Assembly: GCF_030362855.1 (NCBI RefSeq)
Contig: NZ_JAUCBP010000012.1
Coordinates: 186,001-250,000 of the forward strand
Length of the DNA: 64,000 nt
Source of the DNA: Neoalteromonas arenosi
GTDB lineage: Bacteria; Pseudomonadota; Gammaproteobacteria; Enterobacterales; Alteromonadaceae
Direction: 5' to 3'
In this document: in pieces, positions 7,991-16,673 of the stretch
Layout: every line of letters starts with the position of its first letter
Position numbering within the stretch: position 1 is the stretch's first letter
Translations under genes and position numbers: made by a program
The notes under the pieces: generated by a model
Seen by the model: the letters and a program-made list of their open reading frames with translations, nothing else
What the model was told of the DNA's origin: nothing
Database searches by the model: none

Positions 7991-10150
7991 ATGGTTAGTA
8001 CACGCAAAGTTCACGAACCTGAACGTCCGCCTTTTGAGCAGTGGATGCAACAACTCGCCTTGCCGAGTGAGACTCAGCAGGCGTTGCGTGAAATTGCAGA
8101 AAAGCCTGAAATCTTGCTCGTTGGCCAAGAAATGGTTGAGATCCTTGTCCAACTCAATATGGACGATGTCACACTGCAAACAGCACTGGTCTTTCCATAT
8201 TGCCAACAACACGCCTTAAGCAATGATGAAGTTACCGAAAATTTTGGTGCTGAAATTGGTAGTTTGATCGCTGGTGTTCGTAAAATGGAAGCCATTAGAG
8301 CACTGCACGGAAGATCAAACCCAGACCAAGCCAACCAAGAACAACACATTGATAGTATTCGGCGTATGTTGCTGGCCATGGTCGAAGACGTGCGTGCTGT
8401 TGTGATAAAAATGGCCGAGCGCATCTGTGCACTACAAAAGGTAAAGGAAGCGGATGAAGAGACACGCGTAATGGTCGCTACTGAATGTGCATCGATTTAT
8501 GCGCCGTTGGCCAATCGCTTGGGGATTGGTCAACTCAAATGGGAGCTAGAAGATCTTGCGTTTCGCTATTTGCATCCAAGTACCTATAAACAGATTGCTA
8601 AACAGTTAGATGAGAAACGAGCAGACCGGACACAATACATTGATGATATGGTCGAGCGCCTGCAGCAATTGCTCAACGAGCAAGGGATTAAGGCGACGGT
8701 GCACGGGCGGCCCAAGCATATTTATAGCATCTGGAAAAAGATGCAGAAAAAGCGTCTAACGTTTGAACAATTATTCGATATCCGTGCCATGCGGATCATC
8801 GCTGAGCGGTTGCAAGACTGCTATGCCGCATTGGGAATTGTGCATGCAAACTTTAAGCATATCCCCAATGAGTTTGACGACTACATTGCAACGCCTAAAC
8901 CTAATGGTTATCAATCTATTCACACCGTAATCGTCGGACCTGAGGGCAAATCGATTGAAATCCAAGTGCGCACCCAGCAGATGCATCAAGACGCTGAGTT
9001 AGGTATTGCTGCGCATTGGAAATATAAAGAAGGCCCACAGGGCAAAGCGTCCGGACACGAGGAGCGGTTAAACTGGTTGCGCAAAATCCTGCAATGGCAA
9101 GAGGAAGTTGCTGAAACGGGCGATTTGGTAGAAGAGTTGCGCAGTCAAGTTTTCGATGATCGCGTATATGTATTTACACCGCGTGGTGATGTGCTCGATT
9201 TGCCTCTAGGCGCAACTCCACTCGATTTTGCGTACTACATACACACTAATATTGGCCATCGCTGCATTGGCGCGAAGGTAAATAAACGCATCGTGCCCTT
9301 CACTTATCAGCTTAAAAGTGGCGACCAAGTTGAGGTGTTAACCGGTAAAGAGTTAAACCCCAGTCGTGACTGGATGCATCCCGGTTTAGGTTATGTGCAT
9401 TCGTCTAGGGCTAGAGCGACCATTCACAGTTACTTTAAGCGTCAGGATCGCGATAAGAACTTAGAAGCGGGTAAGGAACTGGTTGAGCGCGAACTCAATA
9501 AGGCGCATATACCACTTAAAGCGATTAATGACGCATGTGAACGATTTAATCAGTCAAATGTCGATGATTTATATACCGCCATCGGCGCGGGCGATGTACG
9601 GATCATGTCAGTCGTACGTCACCTACAGCAACAAATGGCACCCCCTGAGCCTGAAATTGTTGTTCGCAAACCGCGGCCAGCGAAGTCGAGTGATCGCAAT
9701 GACACCATCGTTGTTGAAGGGGTGGGACATTTAATGAGTCACTTGGCTAATTGCTGTCAACCGGTACCAGGTGAACCCATTGTGGGTTATATCACCCAAG
9801 GCCGTGGTGTCAGTGTCCATCGCCGCGACTGTGATCAGCTAAGCCACTTGTTAAGTCAGCACCCGGAACGAGAAGTCGAGGTCAATTGGTCTGGAGACAG
9901 CAATGTTGGCTTTGAAGCGCAATTGCTGGTCATGTGTACTGACCGGACGGGAATTTTACGTGATATTACCACAGTACTTGCTAACCAGCGGGTGGCTTTG
10001 CTAGGTGTTAATAGCTTGAGTAATAAAGCAGAGCAATCGGCGGATATTGTATTGACCGTTGAAGTGCAAGATGTGAGTAAGTTGCGCAAAGTGATGGTGA
10101 GTCTAAAGCAAATTCCCGATGTGTATGATGTCGCTAGGAAAGATGCGTGA
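7991..10150 (+). CDS. relA: GTP pyrophosphokinase RelA (ppGpp synthetase I)
   Basis: The ribosome-associated (p)ppGpp synthetase that responds to uncharged tRNA. Its 719 aa show a degenerate HD region (no HD pair in the YCQQHAL stretch near residue 75, so no hydrolase), and a synthetase domain with YSIWKKMQKK and FEQLFDIRAMRII (about residues 240-270). These are the RelA-type residues rather than the RxKD of bifunctional SpoT. The TGS domain (VYVFTPRGDVLDLP, about 395-450), the zinc-finger-like segment with CCQPVPG and a C-terminal ACT domain (about 640-719) follow. The ORF starts at ATG 7991, and its stop overlaps the mazG GTG by 4 bases. Confidence 0.96.
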   Translation: MVSTRKVHEPERPPFEQWMQQLALPSETQQALREIAEKPEILLVGQEMVEILVQLNMDDVTLQTALVFPYCQQHALSNDEVTENFGAEIGSLIAGVRKMEAIRALHGRSNPDQANQEQHIDSIRRMLLAMVEDVRAVVIKMAERICALQKVKEADEETRVMVATECASIYAPLANRLGIGQLKWELEDLAFRYLHPSTYKQIAKQLDEKRADRTQYIDDMVERLQQLLNEQGIKATVHGRPKHIYSIWKKMQKKRLTFEQLFDIRAMRIIAERLQDCYAALGIVHANFKHIPNEFDDYIATPKPNGYQSIHTVIVGPEGKSIEIQVRTQQMHQDAELGIAAHWKYKEGPQGKASGHEERLNWLRKILQWQEEVAETGDLVEELRSQVFDDRVYVFTPRGDVLDLPLGATPLDFAYYIHTNIGHRCIGAKVNKRIVPFTYQLKSGDQVEVLTGKELNPSRDWMHPGLGYVHSSRARATIHSYFKRQDRDKNLEAGKELVERELNKAHIPLKAINDACERFNQSNVDDLYTAIGAGDVRIMSVVRHLQQQMAPPEPEIVVRKPRPAKSSDRNDTIVVEGVGHLMSHLANCCQPVPGEPIVGYITQGRGVSVHRRDCDQLSHLLSQHPEREVEVNWSGDSNVGFEAQLLVMCTDRTGILRDITTVLANQRVALLGVNSLSNKAEQSADIVLTVEVQDVSKLRKVMVSLKQIPDVYDVARKDA

Positions 10151-10962
10151 AGACAACATTACCTCATATGGAGCGCTTGCTCGAGGTAATGCAGATATTG
10201 CGTGACCCGAACAATGGGTGTCCATGGGATATCAAGCAAACCATGGACTCATTGGTCAAACACACTTTGGAAGAGGCATACGAAGTCGCAGATGCAATCC
10301 ATCGTGGCGATATTACTGAGATTCGTGATGAGCTCGGCGATTTACTGTTTCAAATCGTTTTTTATGCACAAATTGCCAATGAACAAGGTACATTTGACTT
10401 CGATGAAGTTGCAAAAGCCATCAGCGCTAAATTGATTCGGCGCCATCCACATGTATTTGAGCACCCTGGTAAATCATTATCGGATGCAGAACTAGCGTTG
10501 CAGTGGCAATCGATTAAGGCCGCTGAAAAGGCTGAAGTTCAATCGCAAAAAGGTGCTATTAAGCCGTCCATTACTGACGATTTGGCTCGCGGTACCTCCG
10601 CTTTGCAGCGGGCAGAAGCACTTCAGAGAGCCTGCGCTAAGGTTGGTTTTGACTGGCCCGATGTAAAAGGTGTACTAGCCAAAGTGCGTGAAGAGGTAGA
10701 CGAAGTGGCCGAAGAGCTGCATTCACACGCTATTGATCGAGAAGCGGTTGAAGAGGAAATCGGTGATCTATTGTTTGCCGTTGTTAACCTGACTCGACAC
10801 TTGGATATATCACCAGAGATTGCGCTTCAAAAAGCCAACATTAAATTTGAACGGCGTTTTCGTCATGTCGAACACTGGGTTGCGGATACAAATCGCGATT
10901 GGTCGAGCTTTGATTTAGCCGAACTTGAAGCTTTTTGGCAACGCGCTAAACGCCAAAACTAA
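10147..10962 (+). CDS. mazG: Nucleoside triphosphate pyrophosphohydrolase MazG
   Basis: Hydrolyses NTPs and dNTPs to monophosphates and PPi; in E. coli it lowers ppGpp effects and cleans aberrant nucleotides. Two tandem MazG domains are visible in 271 aa. The first has LEEAYEVADAI and IRDELGDLLFQIVFYA (about residues 30-75), the second VREEVDEVAEEL and VEEEIGDLLFAVVNL (about 180-220), each with the EExxE/ExxD metal-binding pattern. The GTG start overlaps the relA stop (GTGA), indicating coupling. There is no mazEF toxin-antitoxin pair between relA and mazG, unlike E. coli. It is convergent with the next gene, with only 2 bases between the stops. Confidence 0.94.
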   Translation: MKTTLPHMERLLEVMQILRDPNNGCPWDIKQTMDSLVKHTLEEAYEVADAIHRGDITEIRDELGDLLFQIVFYAQIANEQGTFDFDEVAKAISAKLIRRHPHVFEHPGKSLSDAELALQWQSIKAAEKAEVQSQKGAIKPSITDDLARGTSALQRAEALQRACAKVGFDWPDVKGVLAKVREEVDEVAEELHSHAIDREAVEEEIGDLLFAVVNLTRHLDISPEIALQKANIKFERRFRHVEHWVADTNRDWSSFDLAELEAFWQRAKRQN

Positions 10963-10964
10963 TT

Positions 10965-11852
10965 TTACTGGCTGGGCGCTGTCACTTGGGTTAAGGGATT
11001 GTTGAGCCGATGAATAGTGCGTTCTTCTGATAACAATTTTACAGCGTCTTTATAGCCTGGGTAAGATTCGAAAAGAACTTGCAGTTCACCGCTAGCCTGT
11101 CCGCGCTGTAGTCCATGCAATATGCGCTGTTGCAATTCTGGTTTTGCAGGATTAACAAAAAAGTAGATAAACGCTGGATAATCCAGCATGTGATGGTTCT
11201 CTACTGCGAGCCCCTGGTTATAGGGTAAAGCTAATTCAGCACGCGCTTCGACAATACTGCGCGGAAAGTATTCGACGGTATCGCTGAGTAACAGCTTGGC
11301 AATACCAAATTGCCATTCGTACCACGGCACCGCCGATACGCGGAACCCGTTGGCTTGCAAAATTGTGGTGTCTGGCCAGTCGAGCCCTTGGATAGCCAAG
11401 CGCTGTTTTAATATCTCGAGCGAATCGTTTTTAAACGCATCCTGATTCTCGGCACTGACTAAGAACACTCGCTTACCCAACATACCCTGTAACAGAGCAA
11501 ATTTAACCGGCAACAGCGCGGCCTCTCGTTCAGGTGTAGTCATTGTCCACATTACATCAGCATCGCCGCTCTGAAGGGTTTTAATTTGTCGTGCTTGGTC
11601 CATTGGGACGGGGTAATCGCTTAGTTCGAACCCACCAAATTCATCACGACTTTGTTCTAAGGCAAATTCTAACAAGTGAATAAAGTAGACTTGGGTTGGG
11701 GAGGTTTTCGATAATACTGTGTAATAAATGGTGCCTTGGGTGCGTTGAAATTGATAGTCAATATCCGGGTGTTGGGCACTTGCAACCGCACTCATAAACA
11801 CAAAAAACAGTGCGTTTAGTGAAAAAATCTGTCGGCTTAGCAAAGTTGCCAT
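10965..11852 (-). CDS. Periplasmic solute-binding-protein-like protein
   Basis: A 295-aa protein with a signal peptide (about residues 1-26, ending VASAQ) and a fold pattern like bacterial solute-binding protein family 3: a first beta-strand YYTVLSK, then ...DADVMWTMTTPEREAALLPVKFAL, and later FVNPAKPELQQRILHGLQRG and FESYPGYKDAVK. No ABC permease or ATPase is nearby, so an import role is not supported; such stand-alone proteins often act as sensors or have unknown roles. The ligand cannot be inferred. It is transcribed alone, divergently from the rplM operon, starting at ATG 11852. Confidence 0.65.
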   Translation of the reverse strand: MATLLSRQIFSLNALFFVFMSAVASAQHPDIDYQFQRTQGTIYYTVLSKTSPTQVYFIHLLEFALEQSRDEFGGFELSDYPVPMDQARQIKTLQSGDADVMWTMTTPEREAALLPVKFALLQGMLGKRVFLVSAENQDAFKNDSLEILKQRLAIQGLDWPDTTILQANGFRVSAVPWYEWQFGIAKLLLSDTVEYFPRSIVEARAELALPYNQGLAVENHHMLDYPAFIYFFVNPAKPELQQRILHGLQRGQASGELQVLFESYPGYKDAVKLLSEERTIHRLNNPLTQVTAPSQ

Positions 11853-12005
11853 AGTGTCTTGACTGTTATTGAGTAGATTACAGCATTACTTTTATTTTTA
11901 GGCTACTCAAGGGGCGAAAGCCAGTAAAAACTTTCTAAGTCAAAAAAGATCGCGCTAATTTATTGAATTTTCACATTTAGCCCTTCGCTTTTTGTACAAA
12001 TTCTG

Positions 12006-12011
12006 TATAAT
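12006..12011 (+). promoter_or_regulatory. Probable -10 element of the rplM-rpsI promoter
   Basis: A perfect TATAAT lies 128 bases upstream of the rplM ATG, in an AT-rich region. The matching -35 is weak (TTCGCT at 11984-11989, 16-base spacer), so the promoter assignment rests mainly on the -10 and its position before the structured leader. Confidence 0.55.
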
Positions 12012-12032
12012 TCGCGCCCTGCCCAGTTACGC

Positions 12033-12109
12033 CCACTTTGGGAAAGTGGAAGAATCAACAGGTTCGAAGGGGCCTAAGCGTTGATTTTAGGGCGTTCGCT
12101 TAGCGAACG
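12033..12109 (+). promoter_or_regulatory. Structured 5' leader of rplM-rpsI (probable L13 autoregulatory region)
   Basis: Three consecutive helices can be drawn in the untranslated leader: CCACTTT/AAAGTGG (12033-12049, 3-base loop), AATCAAC/GTTGATT (12053-12086, with an inner AGG/CCT) and CGTTCGC/GCGAACG (12093-12109, 3-base loop). A U-rich stretch and the ribosome-binding site follow. In E. coli the rplM leader is the target of translational repression by L13; that this leader does the same is inferred from position and structure only. Confidence 0.6.
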
Positions 12110-12138
12110 GTAACAGTTATTTTTTCGGGTGACGAATA

Positions 12139-12567
12139 ATGAAAACTTTTGTTGCAAAACCAGAAACAGTACAAAGAGACTGGTTCGTGGTTGATGCCAC
12201 TGATAAAACACTTGGACGCTTAGCGTCTGAAATTGCACACCGTCTACGCGGTAAGCACAAGCCAGAGTACACGCCTCACGTTGACACTGGTGATTACATT
12301 GTTGTTGTTAACGCAGAGAAGATCAGCGTTACTGGTAACAAAGCTAAAGGTAAAGTCTACTACGCTCACTCTGGTTACCCAGGTGGCTTGAAAGACATCA
12401 CTTTTGAAAAATTGCTTGAGAAGAAGCCTGAAATGGTGCTTGAAAAAGCAGTTAAAGGTATGTTGCCAAAAGGTCCTCTTGGCCGTGCAATGTTCCGCAA
12501 AATGAAAGTGTATGCTGGTCCAGAGCACAATCATGCGGCTCAGCAACCACAAGTTTTGGATATTTAA
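12139..12567 (+). CDS. rplM: 50S ribosomal protein L13
   Basis: A 142-aa protein identical in length to E. coli L13 and recognisable throughout: the start [20 protein letters not shown], then [23 protein letters not shown], and later [31 protein letters not shown]. It binds 23S rRNA early in 50S assembly. It heads the rplM-rpsI operon and is separated from rpsI by 12 bases. Codon use is strongly biased, as expected for a highly expressed gene. Confidence 0.98.
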   Translation: MKTFVAKPETVQRDWFVVDATDKTLGRLASEIAHRLRGKHKPEYTPHVDTGDYIVVVNAEKISVTGNKAKGKVYYAHSGYPGGLKDITFEKLLEKKPEMVLEKAVKGMLPKGPLGRAMFRKMKVYAGPEHNHAAQQPQVLDI

Positions 12568-12579
12568 GGAGCGAGACAC

Positions 12580-12972
12580 ATGGCAGATACTCAATATTAC
12601 GGCACTGGTCGTCGCAAAAGCTCAACTGCTCGCGTTTTCTTGCGTCCAGGTACAGGCAGCATCACTGTTAACTCTCGTCCACTAGACGAGTTCTTTGGTC
12701 GTGAAACAGCACGTATGGTTGTTCGCCAACCACTAGAGCTTGTTGAAATGACTGAGAAATTTGACCTATACATCACTGTTCGCGGTGGTGGTATCAGCGG
12801 TCAAGCAGGTGCTATCCGTCACGGTATTACTCGTGCATTGATGGAATATGATGAAGCACTACGTCCAGCACTTCGCAAGGCTGGATTCGTTACTCGTGAC
12901 GCTCGTCGCGTTGAACGTAAGAAAGTTGGTCTTCACAAAGCACGTAAGAAACCACAGTTTTCAAAACGTTAA
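12580..12972 (+). CDS. rpsI: 30S ribosomal protein S9
   Basis: A 130-aa protein, same length as E. coli S9. Typical blocks are [16 protein letters not shown] at the N-terminus, [19 protein letters not shown] in the middle and the basic C-terminal tail ending KPQFSKR, which reaches into the ribosomal P site. GGAG lies 8 bases before the ATG. A strong terminator follows 18 bases after the stop. Confidence 0.98.
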   Translation: MADTQYYGTGRRKSSTARVFLRPGTGSITVNSRPLDEFFGRETARMVVRQPLELVEMTEKFDLYITVRGGGISGQAGAIRHGITRALMEYDEALRPALRKAGFVTRDARRVERKKVGLHKARKKPQFSKR

Positions 12973-12990
12973 GTTTTATGTGTTATCGAA

Positions 12991-13018
12991 AACCCAGCTT
13001 ATTGCTGGGTTTTTTTTT
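12991..13018 (+). terminator. Rho-independent terminator of rplM-rpsI
   Basis: Stem AACCCAGC / GCTGGGTT with the 5-base loop TTATT is followed by an uninterrupted run of T. It lies directly after the rpsI stop. Confidence 0.93.
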
Positions 13019-13280
13019 GCCTGCGTTTACTATTTTACGCGGATTTCATTGATAGGAATCTATGCTTTCCACACAGAAATGCGCTATGTCCTTATTGCCT
13101 TAATTCAATGAATGTTCAATATCCCAACTAAATCCTTGTTTTTTGCTCTATTTCCTTGTTTTTAAGAGGTGAATTTTTTATCATTTCCGGTTGAAAATAT
13201 TGAACGTTTCGTTTTTTAACGACTCGCTTCCGGCTTCCTCAAAAGAGCGAAGTCAAACGTCCAAATCTGGAGAACCGTGG
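13019..13280. other. AT-rich intergenic region before petABC
   Basis: About 260 bases between the rpsI terminator and the Rieske gene. It must contain the petABC promoter, but I see no convincing -35/-10 pair; TTGAAA near 13191 and the T-rich DNA after it are only weak candidates. An open frame runs into the Rieske gene from 13191, but its residues do not look like a Rieske N-terminus, and a good ribosome-binding site exists only at the internal ATG. Confidence 0.5.
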
Positions 13281-13913
13281 ATGAGTAATGTATCTGTAGA
13301 TGCCGGTGATTCTTCACCAGCACAAGGTCAACCACAAAACAATAATCGCCGACGCTTTTTGACCATCGCTACCTCAGTCGTTGGGGCTGCAGGTGCAGTG
13401 GGTGCGGCAATACCTTTTGTAGCCTCTTGGAACCCAAGTGCCAAAGCCAAAGCAGCTGGCGCTGATGTAGAAGTTGATATTTCTGGCATCGAACCTGGTC
13501 AATTAATTCGTGTTATGTGGCGTAGTAAGCCTGTGTGGATCGTGCGTCGAACCCCTGAGCTACTAGCTGCACTAGCTGCGCATGAAGACCAACTTAAGGA
13601 TCCAAATTCAGAAGTTGAGCAACAACCTGCGTTTGCGCAAAACCAGTGGCGCTCAATCAAAGAGGAGTACTTGGTACTAGTCGGTATTTGTACTCACTTA
13701 GGCTGCTCACCACAGCACTTAAAAGATGGTGCGATGGAACAATATGCTGAAGGTGTGGCAGACGGTTTCTTCTGTCCGTGCCACGGTTCAAAATTTGATA
13801 TGGCAGGTCGCGTGTTTAGTAATGTGCCGGCTCCATCAAACTTAGTAGTACCGCCTTATCAGTTTGTCGACGATAACACGATTATCATCGGCTCAGAAGC
13901 AGAGGTCGCATAG
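13281..13913 (+). CDS. petA: Ubiquinol-cytochrome c reductase, Rieske iron-sulfur subunit
   Basis: The [2Fe-2S] subunit of the cytochrome bc1 complex, taking electrons from ubiquinol at the Qo site. The 210-aa product has a twin-arginine-like RRRFLTIATS followed by one hydrophobic anchor (about residues 32-52). The Rieske cluster motifs CTHLGC and CPCHGSKFD are intact and about 25 residues apart. I chose ATG 13281 because GGAG precedes it by 8 bases; a longer reading from 13191 adds an unrelated N-terminus. The cytochrome b gene begins 1 base after its stop. Confidence 0.95.
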   Translation: MSNVSVDAGDSSPAQGQPQNNNRRRFLTIATSVVGAAGAVGAAIPFVASWNPSAKAKAAGADVEVDISGIEPGQLIRVMWRSKPVWIVRRTPELLAALAAHEDQLKDPNSEVEQQPAFAQNQWRSIKEEYLVLVGICTHLGCSPQHLKDGAMEQYAEGVADGFFCPCHGSKFDMAGRVFSNVPAPSNLVVPPYQFVDDNTIIIGSEAEVA

Positions 13914-13914
13914 C

Positions 13915-15180
13915 ATGTCAGGATTTTTAAACTGGATTGAAGAGCGCATCCCGATGATGCGAGTGGCGAATATGCACGCCATTCAGTATCCTGCGCCACG
14001 CAACATGAATTTTTGGTACGTGTTTGGTTTCCTTGCCACTATCGTGCTAGTTAATCAGATCGTTACTGGTATTTGGTTGACAATGAACTTTGAACCGAGT
14101 GCTGAGCGAGCCTTTGCTTCGGTAGAATACATCATGCGTGAAGTCGACTATGGTTGGTTGATTCGCTATATGCACTCAACGGGTGCATCGGCGTTCTTTA
14201 TCGTGGTCTATATGCATATGTTCCGCGGCATGATCTACGGTTCATATCAAAAACCGCGCGAATTGCTATGGGTGTTCGGTATGTTGATTTACCTTGCACT
14301 AATGGCTGAAGCATTTATGGGCTATGTATTACCTTGGGGACAAATGTCTTACTGGGGTGCGCAAGTAATCGTGTCATTATTCGGCGCGATACCTGTTATC
14401 GGTCCTGACTTGGTAGTCTGGATCCAAGGTGACTACGTCATCTCCGGTGCTACGCTCAACCGATTCTTTGCTCTGCACGTAATCGCATTGCCATTGGTTA
14501 TCGTTATTCTTGTGTTCTTGCACATTATTGCGCTACACGAAGTGGGTTCAAACAATCCTGACGGTATTCCAATCAAACACAAAAAAGGCTCGTTGTCAGA
14601 AGACGAGAAAACTAAGTACGAGATTCATGAATACTACACAGCCAAGTACGACATCGCAGATGACGTAGTACCGTTCTTCCCACACATCGTGTTGAAAGAT
14701 TTAGTGGCGTTCTCAATTTTCTTATTTGGCTTCTGCTACATCATGTTCTTTGCGCCTGAGATGGGCGGTAAATTCCTAGAACATCCTAACTTTGAAATTG
14801 CTAACCCGTTGAAGACACCTGAGCATATCTTCCCGGTTTGGTACTTCACGCCGTTCTACGCGATTCTGAAAGCGGTTCCAGACAAACTATTTGGTGTAAT
14901 TGCGATGTTTGCCGCGATTGCAGCACTTTTCGCACTGCCTTGGGTTGATCGTGGTCGTGTGCGTTCATGGCGTTATCGCAGTGGCTTGCACAAAGTTAAC
15001 TTGCTTGTGTTCGCTGCGGTATTTGTATTCTTGGGTTACTTAGGTGGTACGCCACAAGAGAACTGGAAAATTGTGGCTTCACAAATTGCCACAATCATGT
15101 ATTTCGGTTTCTTCGTCTTGCTATGGATGTACAGTAAAAACGAAACGACTAAGCCAGTTCCAACGAGGATCCCACGATGA
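13915..15180 (+). CDS. petB: Cytochrome b subunit of the bc1 complex
   Basis: A 421-aa integral membrane protein with about eight transmembrane helices. The two haem-ligand histidine pairs are visible: H in RYMHSTGAS and VYMHMFRG in helix B, and H in LHVIALPL and FLHIIALH in helix D. The Qo-site motif reads PVWY (in HIFPVWYFTPFYA) rather than the commoner PEWY; this Glu-to-Val form also occurs in some other proteobacteria. The protein corresponds to cytochrome b and subunit IV in one chain, as in other proteobacterial bc1 complexes. Start is ATG 13915; its stop overlaps the cytochrome c1 start (ATGA). Confidence 0.96.
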   Translation: MSGFLNWIEERIPMMRVANMHAIQYPAPRNMNFWYVFGFLATIVLVNQIVTGIWLTMNFEPSAERAFASVEYIMREVDYGWLIRYMHSTGASAFFIVVYMHMFRGMIYGSYQKPRELLWVFGMLIYLALMAEAFMGYVLPWGQMSYWGAQVIVSLFGAIPVIGPDLVVWIQGDYVISGATLNRFFALHVIALPLVIVILVFLHIIALHEVGSNNPDGIPIKHKKGSLSEDEKTKYEIHEYYTAKYDIADDVVPFFPHIVLKDLVAFSIFLFGFCYIMFFAPEMGGKFLEHPNFEIANPLKTPEHIFPVWYFTPFYAILKAVPDKLFGVIAMFAAIAALFALPWVDRGRVRSWRYRSGLHKVNLLVFAAVFVFLGYLGGTPQENWKIVASQIATIMYFGFFVLLWMYSKNETTKPVPTRIPR

Positions 15181-15911
15181 GAAAATATCTAGTAGCAGCA
15201 ATTCTAGCGTTTCCATCGTTAGTGATGGCAGCGGGCTCAAATTACCCGTTGGATAAAGCAGAGTATGACTTAACTGACAAAGCCTCGTTGCAAAACGGTG
15301 CCAAGATCTTTATGAACTACTGCTTAGGTTGCCACCAAATGCAGTACCAGCGCTATCAGCGTACCTTTAGTGATTTGGGTATTTCTGATGAATTAGGTCA
15401 AGAGTACTTGCAGTTCACTGGTGAGAAAGTGACTGACTACATCACTACGCCTATGCCGGCTGAAGGCGCTGCCACATGGTTCGGTGCTCCACCACCAGAT
15501 TTGACGCTTGTGGCGCGTGTACGCGGCGCTGATTGGTTGTACACTTATTTACGTACTTTCTACGTCGATGAGGCGAAAACCTTTGGCGTAAATAACAAGG
15601 TATTTCCTGATGTAGGTATGCCACACGTGCTTGAAGAGCTTCAGGGTACACCGCGTGAAACCTACGAAGAGGTTATGGTCGACGGTGAAATGGTTGAACG
15701 TTATGTTGGTATCAAGACTGATGGCAACGGACGTTTATCGGCAGAAGAGTACGACCAAGCTATCCTTGACCTAGTAAACTTCCTCGAATACACCGGTGAG
15801 CCATCGCGTTTGCAATCAGAAGCAATTGGCCGTGGCGTCTTGGTGTTTATCGTGGTTTTCTTTGTATTTGCATTATTGCTTAAGAAAGATTACTGGCGCG
15901 ACGTACACTAG
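15177..15911 (+). CDS. petC: Cytochrome c1 subunit of the bc1 complex
   Basis: A 244-aa membrane-anchored c-type cytochrome. It has a cleavable signal peptide (residues 1-19, ending VMAAGSN), the haem c motif CLGCH near residue 49, and a C-terminal anchor (about residues 217-237) with the charged end KKDYWRDVH that is typical of cytochrome c1. The axial Met is probably in the MPHVLEEL region, about residue 150. It is the last gene of petABC, overlapping cytochrome b by 4 bases, and is followed by a terminator. Confidence 0.96.
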   Translation: MRKYLVAAILAFPSLVMAAGSNYPLDKAEYDLTDKASLQNGAKIFMNYCLGCHQMQYQRYQRTFSDLGISDELGQEYLQFTGEKVTDYITTPMPAEGAATWFGAPPPDLTLVARVRGADWLYTYLRTFYVDEAKTFGVNNKVFPDVGMPHVLEELQGTPRETYEEVMVDGEMVERYVGIKTDGNGRLSAEEYDQAILDLVNFLEYTGEPSRLQSEAIGRGVLVFIVVFFVFALLLKKDYWRDVH

Positions 15912-15941
15912 CTCGTCGAGTTGAGGTATAATTAATCAATT

Positions 15942-15963
15942 GGGGCGGTCTCGCCCCTTTTTT
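15942..15963 (+). terminator. Rho-independent terminator of petABC
   Basis: GGGGCG / CGCCCC stem with a 4-base loop (GTCT), followed by six T residues, about 30 bases after the petC stop. Confidence 0.9.
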
Positions 15964-16032
15964 GACGAATAAATTAGCGCTCTTTGGTGTTAACCAAAGC
16001 GTGCACAAACTGCGTAATGCGGAGGAACGTGA

Positions 16033-16665
16033 ATGGCAGTTGCCACTAATAAGCGGTCAATTATGACCCTATTTTCAGATACTTTGGATATTTACAGCCA
16101 CCAAGTACGTATCGTTTTGGCTGAAAAGGGTGTAGGCGTAGAAATTAGCTATACCGACCCAAACAATCTACCGGAAGATCTGATTGACCTAAATCCGTAC
16201 GGCACAGTTCCTACCTTAGTTGACCGCGAGCTCGTGTTGTACAAGTCGCATATCATAATGGAATATTTGGATGAGCGTTTCCCACATCCACCATTAATGC
16301 CGGTTTACCCTGTATCACGTGGTCAAAGTCGCTTAATGATGCATCGCATCGAGCAGGACTGGTATTCACTTGCCGAGCAAATTCTTAATAACGAAGGCGA
16401 TGTTGATGCGGCGCGCAATGAATTGCGTGAAGCTATTTTGTCTATCGCACCTTTATTTGCAGAAACGCCATACTTTATGTCTGAAGAATTCAGCTTGGTA
16501 GACTGTTATTTGGCTCCGCTATTATGGCGCCTACCTTCTTTGCAAATTGAACTACAAGGTTCTGGCAGCAAAGATATCCTTGCTTACATGGGGCGTATTT
16601 TCGGTCGCAGTTCATTCAAAGCTTCTTTGACTGATCAAGAACGCGAAATTCACAACCCACTTTAA
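16033..16665 (+). CDS. sspA: Stringent starvation protein A
   Basis: A 210-aa RNA-polymerase-associated protein with a glutathione-S-transferase fold that helps stationary-phase and acid-stress transcription in E. coli. The sequence follows E. coli SspA closely: MAVATNKRS, then MTLFSDTLDIYSHQVRIVLAEKG, then IIMEYLDERFPHPPLMPVYP, and FSLVDCYLAPLLWRLP. The start at ATG 16033 (GGAGG upstream) reproduces the E. coli N-terminus. It is followed 8 bases later by sspB, the usual pairing, and the linkage rplM-rpsI-petABC-sspAB is a known gammaproteobacterial arrangement. Confidence 0.95.
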   Translation: MAVATNKRSIMTLFSDTLDIYSHQVRIVLAEKGVGVEISYTDPNNLPEDLIDLNPYGTVPTLVDRELVLYKSHIIMEYLDERFPHPPLMPVYPVSRGQSRLMMHRIEQDWYSLAEQILNNEGDVDAARNELREAILSIAPLFAETPYFMSEEFSLVDCYLAPLLWRLPSLQIELQGSGSKDILAYMGRIFGRSSFKASLTDQEREIHNPL

Positions 16666-16673
16666 GGCCGACA

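Noticed and set aside
13191-13280. 30-codon N-terminal extension of the Rieske protein
   Set aside because: No ribosome-binding site at 13191; the twin-arginine segment and GGAG-preceded ATG at 13281 fit the family.
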